Below are positions 54,974 to 61,786 of a stretch of 64,000 nucleotides of DNA, in pieces. The notes under the pieces were generated by a model. It was given only the letters and a program-made list of their open reading frames with translations. It did no database searches and had not been told where the DNA came from. The stretch comes from Nocardioides sp. 503 (GTDB lineage Bacteria > Actinomycetota > Actinomycetes > Propionibacteriales > Nocardioidaceae), in contig NZ_SPUI01000003.1 in assembly GCF_004522095.1 (NCBI RefSeq), forward strand, positions 1,178,001 to 1,242,000, written 5' to 3'. Made by a program: the position numbers and the translations under genes. Positions within the stretch are counted from its first letter, which is position 1, and every line of letters begins with the position of its first letter.

Positions 54974-55723
54974 GTGCGCGCCTACCTCTCCCCCCGGATG
55001 ATCGGCGCGCACCTGCTCGCGCTGGTCTGCGTGGGCGTGGCGTGCGGCCTGGGCGTCTGGCAGTACGGCGCGTGGCAGGCCCACCGCGAGTCCGAGGCCG
55101 TCGACCTGACGCAGCTGGAGCCGCTCCCGCTCGCCGACGTGATGGGCAGCGACGACCCGTTCCCGGGCGACAAGGTCGGGCAGCCCGTGGAGGTCTCGGG
55201 CACCTGGTTGCCCGACTCCACGGTCTTCGTCGAGGGCCGCGAGGTCGACGGCGTGTCCGGCTTCTGGGTCGTGACGCCGCTGGCGGTCGGGGCCGCGGAC
55301 GGGCCCGCGCTGCCCGTCGTACGCGGCTGGACCGAGCGCGTCGAGGACGCCCCGGCCGCGCCCTCGGGCACCGCCGAGGTGGTCGCCTGGCTGCAGCCGA
55401 CCGAGGGCACCGGGCAGGCCGACGACGACCCGAGCGACGACGTGCTCCCGCAGCTGCGCACCGCCGACCTCGTGCAGCACGTCGACCAGGACCTCTACGG
55501 CGCCTACGGCGTGGCCACCGAGCCACTGGGCGGTCTGCAGGCCGCCACCCTGGAGCAGCTGCCCTCGCCCGGTCGGTTCACGGCGCTGCGCAACTTCCTC
55601 TACGCGCTGGAGTGGTGGGTCTTCGGCGGGTTCGCGGCCTTCATCTGGTGGCGGTTCGTGCGCGAGGAGCGCGTGCCCCCGGAGCCTGTGACCCAGGACG
55701 ACCGGGTACGTTCGGAGGCGTGA
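54974..55723 (+). CDS. SURF1 family cytochrome oxidase assembly protein
   Basis: A 249-residue protein with the SURF1 topology: a first span (IGAHLLALVCVGVACGLGVWQYGAWQ), an extracellular domain with PVEVSGTWLPDSTVFVEGR and the PVVRGWTE motif, and a last span (LEWWVFGGFAAFIWW). SURF1 helps insert heme a in cytochrome c oxidase. GTG 54974 is 6 nt after TACGCT, suggesting a leaderless mRNA, although a GGAGG touches the start. Followed by a coupled DUF3817 gene. Confidence 0.87.
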   Translation: MRAYLSPRMIGAHLLALVCVGVACGLGVWQYGAWQAHRESEAVDLTQLEPLPLADVMGSDDPFPGDKVGQPVEVSGTWLPDSTVFVEGREVDGVSGFWVVTPLAVGAADGPALPVVRGWTERVEDAPAAPSGTAEVVAWLQPTEGTGQADDDPSDDVLPQLRTADLVQHVDQDLYGAYGVATEPLGGLQAATLEQLPSPGRFTALRNFLYALEWWVFGGFAAFIWWRFVREERVPPEPVTQDDRVRSEA

Positions 55724-56070
55724 ACGGCACCCTGACCCGCTACCGCGTGATGGCCACGATCGTGGGTGTCCTGCTGATCGTGCTGATCCTGGTCGGGATG
55801 CCGCTGAAGTACCTCCTCGAGGAAGGCTCCGGCGGCCAGGAGGCCGGCGAGTGGATCACCACCAACCTCGGCGTGGCCCACGGCTGGCTCTACATGATCT
55901 TCCTGGTGACGGCGTTCCTGCTGTCCCGCAAGGCCGGCTGGGAGCTGGGGTTCACCGTGGTCACGCTGCTGTGCGGCACCGTGCCGGTGCTGAGCTTCTG
56001 GGCCGAGCACCGCGCCACCGCGCGGGTGCGCGCCGAGCACGGCGACGAGCTCGCGCCCAGCGCGGCCTAG
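55720..56070 (+). CDS. DUF3817 membrane protein
   Basis: A 116-residue protein with three membrane spans and the DUF3817 pattern: RVMATIVGVLLIVLILVGMPLKY, GVAHGWLYMIFLVTAFLLSRK and a third hydrophobic stretch before FWAEHR. GTG overlaps the SURF1 stop (GTGA), a pairing often seen in Actinobacteria and suggestive of a link to respiratory complex assembly. Function otherwise unknown. Confidence 0.88.
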   Translation: MNGTLTRYRVMATIVGVLLIVLILVGMPLKYLLEEGSGGQEAGEWITTNLGVAHGWLYMIFLVTAFLLSRKAGWELGFTVVTLLCGTVPVLSFWAEHRATARVRAEHGDELAPSAA

Positions 56071-56074
56071 CCCC

Positions 56075-56920
56075 ATGCCCTCGGCCGGCGACGGCGTGAC
56101 GACCGCCTTCGTCCTCGGCGGCGGTGGGGTCCTCGGCGCGGTCGAGGTCGGGATGCTCCGCGCGCTCTTCGAGCGCGACGTGGTGCCGGACCTGGTGCTC
56201 GGCACGAGCGTCGGCGCGCTCAACGGCGCGCTGGTGGCCCAGGACCCCACCGCGGCGGTGGTCCCGCGGCTGCTGGAGCTGTGGCGCGGGGCGAGCGAGT
56301 CGGGGCGCGAGGTCTACGGCGACAGGCCGCTGCGCACCGTGCGCCGCGCGGTCTCGACCGGCACGCACATCTACTCCTCCGGGCCCCTGACCCAGCGGCT
56401 GCGCGAGGAGCTCGGCGACGTCACCTTCGAGGAGCTGCCGGTGCGCTTCCAGGTGGTCGCGGCCAGCATCGAGCGGGCCGCCGAGCACTGGTTCACGACC
56501 GGCCCGGTGGTGGACGCGGTGATCGCGAGCGCCGCCGTACCCGGGCTGCTGCCGCCGGCCAAGGTGGGCGAGGAGCACTACCTCGACGGCGGCATCGTCA
56601 ACTCCATCCCGCTGGGCCGGGCCGTCCAGCTCGGCGCGACCCGCGTCTTCGTCCTGCAGGTGGGCCGCATCGACCGGCCGCTCAGCGTGCCCAAGCGGCC
56701 GTGGGAGGTGGCGCGGGTGTCCTTCGAGATCGCCCGCCGGCACCGCTTCGCCCGCGAGCTGGCCGAGCTGCCCGACGGCGTGGACTGCCACGTCCTGCCC
56801 GCGCGCGGCACGTCGGCGCGCGACGACACCCTCTTCGGCACCCGCGACTTCCGCACGGTCGAGGAGCGCATCGACCGCACCTACGACGCCGGGCTCGCCT
56901 ACCTCGACGAGCACCTGTGA
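56075..56920 (+). CDS. Patatin-like phospholipase
   Basis: A 281-residue RssA-type patatin. The oxyanion loop LGGGGVLGAVEVG starts near residue 14, the nucleophile S45 lies in GTSVGA, and the catalytic Asp in LDGGIVNSIPL near 171. It should hydrolyse ester bonds of phospholipids at the membrane. It lies 4 bases after the DUF3817 gene and its stop overlaps the next acyltransferase gene, so lipid breakdown and reacylation are encoded together. Confidence 0.9.
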   Translation: MPSAGDGVTTAFVLGGGGVLGAVEVGMLRALFERDVVPDLVLGTSVGALNGALVAQDPTAAVVPRLLELWRGASESGREVYGDRPLRTVRRAVSTGTHIYSSGPLTQRLREELGDVTFEELPVRFQVVAASIERAAEHWFTTGPVVDAVIASAAVPGLLPPAKVGEEHYLDGGIVNSIPLGRAVQLGATRVFVLQVGRIDRPLSVPKRPWEVARVSFEIARRHRFARELAELPDGVDCHVLPARGTSARDDTLFGTRDFRTVEERIDRTYDAGLAYLDEHL

Positions 56921-57936
56921 CGCGACTGCTGCGCCGGGTCGTCGTCGCCCCCGCCGTGGTGGGGCTCGCCGGCGTGCTGTGGCTGACGCTGCCGCTGTGG
57001 CTGGTCGGCGCCGCCGCCCTCTCACCGCTGCTGCCGGGGCGGTGGCGGGCGCTGCGGCTGGCGTGGGTCGTGCTGGTCTACCTCACGATCGAGGCCCTCA
57101 TGCTGCTGGTGCTGCTCGGGCTGTGGCTGGCCAGCGGGTTCGGGCGCCGCATCCGCTCGCCGTACTTCGAGGGCATCCACTACGACCTGGTGCAGGGCGT
57201 GATGTGGGTGTTCTTCCGCGAGGCCAGGCGGGTGCTCAAGCTGACGATCGAGACCGACGGCCCCGACCCCGACGCCCACCCGGGCCGGCCGCTGCTCGTC
57301 GCCTGCCGGCACGCCGGGCCGGGCGACTCGTTCACGCTGGTCCACGCCCTCATGCACTGGTACTCCCGGGAGCCGCGCGTCGTCCTCAAGGACACCCTCG
57401 CGTGGGACCCGATGATCGACGTCGTGCTGCGCCGGATCCCCGCGCGCTTCATCTCGCCGCACCCCGCGGCGGGGGAGGACCTCGAGAGCCAGATCGCGGC
57501 GCTGGCCACGGACCTCGACGAGAACGACGCCTTCGTGATCTTCCCCGAGGGCGGCAACTTCACCCCGGCCCGGCGCCAGCGCGCGATCGACAAGCTGCGC
57601 AAGCTGGGTCTGGAGCGGATGGCCGAGCGCGCCGAGGCGATGACCAACGTCCTCGCGCCGCGCCCCGGCGGCTTCATCGCCGCCCTCGACGCGGCCCCCG
57701 AGGCCGACGTCGTGCTGGTCGCTCACACGGGGCTCGACCACCTGCTCACCGTCGGGGACCTCTGGCGCGAGCTGCCGATGGACAAGCGGATCGTCATGCG
57801 CTGGTGGACGGTGCCGCGCGACGAGATCCCCGAGGGGCGCGAGGAGCGCATCGACTGGCTCTTCGGCTGGTGGGAGCGCATCGACGCCTGGATCGACGAG
57901 CACAGCGCCAAGGACACCGACCCGCGCCGCAAATGA
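56917..57936 (+). CDS. Lysophospholipid acyltransferase family protein
   Basis: A 339-residue protein with two N-terminal membrane spans and a PlsC-like domain. The catalytic H132-x4-D137 reads RHAGPGDSF; FPEGGNFTPARR forms the third motif. Compared with PlsC at 14276 it is longer and lacks the usual second-block pattern, so the substrate may differ. The GTG start overlaps the patatin stop (GTGA). Confidence 0.85.
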   Translation: MTRLLRRVVVAPAVVGLAGVLWLTLPLWLVGAAALSPLLPGRWRALRLAWVVLVYLTIEALMLLVLLGLWLASGFGRRIRSPYFEGIHYDLVQGVMWVFFREARRVLKLTIETDGPDPDAHPGRPLLVACRHAGPGDSFTLVHALMHWYSREPRVVLKDTLAWDPMIDVVLRRIPARFISPHPAAGEDLESQIAALATDLDENDAFVIFPEGGNFTPARRQRAIDKLRKLGLERMAERAEAMTNVLAPRPGGFIAALDAAPEADVVLVAHTGLDHLLTVGDLWRELPMDKRIVMRWWTVPRDEIPEGREERIDWLFGWWERIDAWIDEHSAKDTDPRRK

Positions 57937-57972
57937 CGCTGACCCGCCCGAAAAGTTTCGGGCGGGTCAGCG
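57937..57972. terminator. Bidirectional hairpin terminator
   Basis: A perfect 17-bp stem (cgctgacccgcccgaaa and complement) with a 2-nt loop in the 54-bp gap between converging genes. The stem almost repeats at 60379-60413. Confidence 0.85.
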
Positions 57973-57990
57973 GTGGAGCGGGTCGTCAGG

Positions 57991-58647
57991 TCAGGACTTG
58001 GGGTCCTCTACCTCGACGACCTCGGCCGGCTCGTCCGGCGTGGTGACGGGGTGCGGGGTCTCGGCCAGGTCGGCCAGGGCCTCGTCGGGCGAGGAGCCGC
58101 CCGGGTCGTCGGTCGGCGGGACGGTCGCGGTGTCGGTCGGCGCGGGCGCCGGCGTCGGAGCCGGGCTCGGGACGTACGACGACTGCCAGTTGTCGGCGGC
58201 CGCGTCGCCGCCCTGCAGCTTCTTGGCCACGAACGCGACCACACCGGCGATGCCGGCGAACAGCAGGAACTTCTTGAGCTTCCCGCCCTTCTTCGGCTCG
58301 GGCTCGCCCTTGAGGCGGGCGACCTTCGCGTCGGCCACGGACTTGGCGGAGGCCGCCTTCTCGGTGGCGAGCGCGGCACCGGTGGCCAGCAGCGGGGCTG
58401 CCTTGTCACGCGCGTCGCTCGCGGCCGCAGTGGCCTTGGTGCGGGCGTCGGCGATCACCGGGGCGGCCTTGTCGCGGGCGTCGGCCAGCACGGGGGCGGC
58501 CTTGTCCTTGGCGTCGAGGAGCGCCGGCACGGCGGTGTCCTGCACGAACTCGCGCGCCGACTCGTAGGCCGCCTCGACGTGGGGCTTCGCTGCCTCGACG
58601 TACTCGCTGGCCTGGTCCATCAACGTCTTCTTCTTGCGCAGTCCCAT
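57991..58647 (-). CDS. Hypothetical membrane-associated protein with DARDKAAPV repeats
   Basis: A 218-residue protein. Residues 30-110 are Ala/Lys-rich amphipathic helix with repeats of DARDKAAPV type, resembling apolipoprotein-like or YtxH-type proteins. A membrane span (KKFLLFAGIAGVVAFVAKKL) follows near residue 125, and the C-terminal part is a Pro/Thr/Asp-rich tail that is likely disordered. ATG 58647 has an AGAAGGAG site; the frame stays open to 58764 without a better start. Found in this position next to ppiA; function unknown. Confidence 0.8.
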   Translation of the reverse strand: MGLRKKKTLMDQASEYVEAAKPHVEAAYESAREFVQDTAVPALLDAKDKAAPVLADARDKAAPVIADARTKATAAASDARDKAAPLLATGAALATEKAASAKSVADAKVARLKGEPEPKKGGKLKKFLLFAGIAGVVAFVAKKLQGGDAAADNWQSSYVPSPAPTPAPAPTDTATVPPTDDPGGSSPDEALADLAETPHPVTTPDEPAEVVEVEDPKS

Positions 58648-58811
58648 CAAGCGCTCCTTCTGTGGGGTCCTTCCATCCCACCATGCCCGTGGTGAGCAGG
58701 CCACCCCCAGGGGGGTGACCTGCGCGCCCCCGCCTTGCGACCCGTGCGAGGATCGATCCCGCAAACCGGCGCGGCAGCACAGGCGCCGGACATCCCAGGC
58801 GAAAGGCAGTC

Positions 58812-59324
58812 ATGGCGGAGCAGCAGGCCATCCTCAAGACCAACAAGGGCGACATCACCGTCAACCTGTTCGGCAACCACGCCCCCGAGACGGTCGACAA
58901 CTTCGTCGGCCTCGCGACCGGCGAGAAGTCCTACGACGCGGGCAACGGCCGCACGGGCAAGTTCTACGACGGACTGGGCTTCCACCGGGTCATCGAGGGC
59001 TTCATGATTCAGGGCGGCTGCCCCCTCGGCACCGGCACCGGCGGCCCCGGCTACACGTTCAAGGACGAGATCCACCCCGAGCTCGTCTTCGACAAGCCCT
59101 ACCTGCTCGCGATGGCCAACGCCGGACCGGGCACCAACGGCTCGCAGTTCTTCATCACCCTCGGCGCCACGCCGTGGCTCAACCGCAAGCACACCATCTT
59201 CGGCGAGGTGGCCGACCAGGCCTCCCGCGAGGTCGTCGACGCCATCGGCTCGGCCCCGACCGGTGCCGGCGACCGTCCGCAGGACGACGTCGTGATCGAG
59301 TCGGTCGAGGTCGTGGCTTCCTGA
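58812..59324 (+). CDS. ppiA: Peptidyl-prolyl cis-trans isomerase (cyclophilin)
   Basis: A 170-residue cyclophilin. The active-site motifs FHRVIEGFMIQGG, GSQFFITLG and NRKHTIFGEV are all present. It speeds proline isomerisation in the cytoplasm (no signal peptide). ATG 58812 follows GAAAGG. Equivalent to Rv0009 and marks the return to the conserved origin-region order after the 23-kb insertion. Confidence 0.95.
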   Translation: MAEQQAILKTNKGDITVNLFGNHAPETVDNFVGLATGEKSYDAGNGRTGKFYDGLGFHRVIEGFMIQGGCPLGTGTGGPGYTFKDEIHPELVFDKPYLLAMANAGPGTNGSQFFITLGATPWLNRKHTIFGEVADQASREVVDAIGSAPTGAGDRPQDDVVIESVEVVAS

Positions 59325-59350
59325 GCGACCACCCTGCTCCCGTCCCCGGG

Positions 59351-60262
59351 GTGCCGGTCACCACGTGCTACCGGCACCCCGGGCGGGAGTCGTACGTCCG
59401 CTGCCAGCGCTGCGGCAAGGTCATCTGCCCCGACTGCATGCGCCAGGCCTCGGTGGGCTTCCAGTGCCCCGACTGCGTGGCCGAGGGTGCCAAGACGATG
59501 CGCACCGCCCGCACGGCGTACGGCGGCATCCGGCCCAGCAACCCGGGCGCGACGACGATCGCGCTGATCGGCATCAACGTCGCGGTCTGGTTCGCGATCG
59601 TCGCGACCGGCTGGAAGACCAGCCAGCTCATCGACCGGCTGGCGCTGACCCCGGTGGGGACCTGCTTCACCTCGGACCTCAACAACTACTTCCCGAACCT
59701 CACCGAGGCCACCTGCGTGGCGCCCGGGCAGGAGTTCGTCCCCGGCGTCGCCGACGGCTCCTACTGGCAGCTCGCGACCAGCATGTTCGCCCACGTCGAG
59801 ATCTGGCACATCGCGTTCAACATGTTCGCCCTCTACGCGCTCGGGCCGCAGCTCGAGCTCATCCTGGGCCGCGCCCGCTTCCTGGCGCTCTACCTGCTCT
59901 CCGGCCTGGCCGGCTCCACCGCGGTCTACTGGCTGGCGGCGGAGCGCGGCGCCACCCTCGGCGCCTCGGGTGCGGTCTTCGGGCTGATGGGCGCGCTGCT
60001 CGTCGTGGCCTTCAAGGTGGGCGGCAACGTCCAGTCGGTCCTCACCTGGATCGGCATCAACGTCGTGATCACCGTCGTCGGCGCGCAGTTCATCTCCTGG
60101 CAGGCCCACCTCGGCGGCCTGGTCGGCGGCATCGTCATCGCGGCCGCCCTGGTCTACGCCCCGCGCCGCAACCGCACGCAGTTCCAGGTCGGCATCCTGG
60201 TCTTCCTGGCCGCGGCCCTGGCGCTGGCCGTCATCGCCCGCTCCGCCGTCCTCACCGGCTGA
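59351..60262 (+). CDS. Rhomboid family intramembrane serine protease
   Basis: A 303-residue protein. A B-box-like zinc-binding N-terminus (CYRHPG, CQRCGKVICPDCM, CPDCV) precedes six or seven membrane spans. The catalytic serine lies in GASGAVFGLMGAL (near residue 206) and the histidine in AHLGGLVGG (near 252); the HxxxN motif reads HIAFNMF. It cleaves transmembrane substrates. GTG 59351 is the first ordinary start; upstream the frame is open only to a CTG overlapping the ppiA stop. Confidence 0.87.
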   Translation: MPVTTCYRHPGRESYVRCQRCGKVICPDCMRQASVGFQCPDCVAEGAKTMRTARTAYGGIRPSNPGATTIALIGINVAVWFAIVATGWKTSQLIDRLALTPVGTCFTSDLNNYFPNLTEATCVAPGQEFVPGVADGSYWQLATSMFAHVEIWHIAFNMFALYALGPQLELILGRARFLALYLLSGLAGSTAVYWLAAERGATLGASGAVFGLMGALLVVAFKVGGNVQSVLTWIGINVVITVVGAQFISWQAHLGGLVGGIVIAAALVYAPRRNRTQFQVGILVFLAAALALAVIARSAVLTG

Positions 60263-60276
60263 GCCGCCCCGGTCGC

Positions 60277-60355
60277 GAGTCCACAGGTTCCTCCACAGAT
60301 GTGGAGAACCACACGCGTGTAACTCCTCCACACCTGTGGACTTTCCTGTGGAGAA
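60277..60355. promoter_or_regulatory. Dense DnaA-box-like cluster
   Basis: Six tccaca/tgtgga cores in 79 bp: 60277-60285, 60289-60297, 60300-60308 (ttctccaca, one mismatch), 60324-60332, 60335-60343 and 60347-60355 (ttctccaca again), plus a ctccacg at 60361. They alternate in orientation. No gene covers this stretch between the rhomboid gene and crgA. The density exceeds that around dnaA. Confidence 0.65.
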
Positions 60356-60378
60356 CTCTGCTCCACGCCCCGAAACGC

Positions 60379-60413
60379 CGCTGACCCGCCCGAAAGTTCC
60401 GGGCGGGTCAGCG
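60379..60413. terminator. Bidirectional hairpin terminator before crgA end
   Basis: A 14-bp perfect stem cgctgacccgcccg / cgggcgggtcagcg with a 7-nt loop at a convergent junction; nearly the same sequence as at 57937-57972. Confidence 0.8.
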
Positions 60414-60423
60414 GGGGGTCAGC

Positions 60424-60885
60424 TCATTCCCAGCGCGTGGCGTAGGTGAAGCCCACGGCCATGAAGGCGATGCCGACGAACAGGTTCTTCTGGCCGAGGT
60501 CGTTGAAGACCCAGATGCGCGACGGGTCGTCGCTGATGACGTAGAAGGTGCAGATCCACAGCAGCCCGAGGATGAAGCAGCCGAGCATGCCGACGACGAC
60601 GCCCCGGCCGCGGCCCAGCGGCGTGGACGGGTGGGCGGCCAGGGCCAGGCCCAGGAACAGCGCGCCGAAGCCGATCAGGTAGTTCCAGTCCTTGAGGTCG
60701 GCCATGAACTTCGGGTTGCCGGCCTTGGGCGTGGGGAGGACGCTCGGGTCGGGGCGCACGGCGAAGTAGTAGAAGACGATCCAGGCGATGCCGAGCACGA
60801 CCAGCAGCAGGGAGACCACGGAGCGTGGCGTCAGCAGCTTGCCCCCCGGCTCCGCGAAGGGATCGTTGGCCTTGAGCTTGGACAC
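60424..60885 (-). CDS. crgA: CrgA-type cell division protein, internally duplicated
   Basis: A 153-residue protein with four membrane spans; ordinary CrgA has about 85-95 residues and two. The C-terminal half (GVVVGMLGCFILGLLWICTF ... NLFVGIAFMAVGFTYATRWE) matches CrgA, including the final TRW. The N-terminal half repeats the pattern (SVVSLLLVVLGIAWIVFYY ... WNYLIGFGALFLGLALAAHP). CrgA links FtsZ, FtsQ, FtsI and Wag31 at the septum. GTG 60885 start. Position next to the DUF881 gene agrees with Rv0011c/Rv0012. Confidence 0.85.
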   Translation of the reverse strand: MSKLKANDPFAEPGGKLLTPRSVVSLLLVVLGIAWIVFYYFAVRPDPSVLPTPKAGNPKFMADLKDWNYLIGFGALFLGLALAAHPSTPLGRGRGVVVGMLGCFILGLLWICTFYVISDDPSRIWVFNDLGQKNLFVGIAFMAVGFTYATRWE

Positions 60886-60954
60886 GGTTCTGCTCCTCGT
60901 CGCGGTGGCGCCGCCGCGACGTCTCGCCGCGGGTCGCGGGATACCTTAGTCGGC

Positions 60955-61740
60955 ATGACGTCCGGTTCCCACGCGAGCCCCTCGGGGCCACCGCCGGAGC
61001 GTCCGCGCCGCAAGCGCGGCGCCTGGCGCATCGGGACGCCGGTCGTGCTGCTGCTCAGCGGCTCGCTGTTCGCGATCAGCGCCTACAACAGCGAGGGCAC
61101 CGACCTGCGCCCCGGTCGCTACTCCGACCTCGCCGGCCTGGTGGACACCGAGGCGGAGAAGTACGACCAGCTCAAGGGCCGCCTCGACGACCTCACCGAG
61201 GACGTCAACACGCTCACCGCCGGCGTCAAGGACCGCAAGGTCAACAAGCTGCGCCGCCGGGTGGAGGACCTCCGCGACCCCGCCGGCCTCGAGCCGCGCC
61301 GCGGGCCCGGCGTCACCGTGACCCTCTCGGACGCCCCCGAGGACGTCATCAACTCCACGACCCGCAAGCTCTCGCTGCTCGTCGTGCACCAGCAGGACAT
61401 CCAGGCCGTCGTCAACGCCATGTGGCGCGGTGGCGCCAGCGCGGTGACCATCCAGGGCCAGCGCGTCGTCAGCACCACCGGCATCAAGTGCCACGGCAAC
61501 GCCGTGCTCCTGCAGGGCATCCCCTACGCCCAGCCCTACGTCATCCAGGCCGTCGGCGACCCCGACACCCTGGGCGACGCGGTCATCGACGACGAGGACG
61601 TCGACTACTACCTCCAGCGCGCCCAGCTGCCGGACATCTCCGTCGGCTGGGACCTCGAGGCCGAGGACGACGTCGAGGCGCCGGCGTACGACGGGCTGCT
61701 CGACGTCCAGCACGCCGAGGTGCTCCGCAAGCAGGGATAG
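60955..61740 (+). CDS. DUF881 family protein
   Basis: A 261-residue protein, equivalent to Rv0012. Basic N-terminus, one membrane span (TPVVLLLSGSLFAISAY), a coiled-coil segment (EKYDQLKGRLDDLTEDVNTL) and the DUF881 domain (GPGVTVTLSDAP, VNAMWRGGASAVTIQGQRV). Family members sit near division genes; activity unknown. TACCTT (60942-60947) is 7 nt before ATG without a ribosome site, so leaderless expression is likely. Confidence 0.9.
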   Translation: MTSGSHASPSGPPPERPRRKRGAWRIGTPVVLLLSGSLFAISAYNSEGTDLRPGRYSDLAGLVDTEAEKYDQLKGRLDDLTEDVNTLTAGVKDRKVNKLRRRVEDLRDPAGLEPRRGPGVTVTLSDAPEDVINSTTRKLSLLVVHQQDIQAVVNAMWRGGASAVTIQGQRVVSTTGIKCHGNAVLLQGIPYAQPYVIQAVGDPDTLGDAVIDDEDVDYYLQRAQLPDISVGWDLEAEDDVEAPAYDGLLDVQHAEVLRKQG

Positions 61741-61746
61741 GTCCGG

Positions 61747-61785
61747 GGGGTTTCGAGACGCGACTTCGCCCCTCCTCGACCTCCG
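61747..61785. repeat. Single reverse-arm copy of the cgaaacc/ctcaacc repeat
   Basis: ggtttcgagacgcgacttcg...ctcctcgacct between the converging DUF881 and pknB genes is a diverged copy of the repeat arrayed at 54575-54940. Confidence 0.65.
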
Positions 61786-61786
61786 G

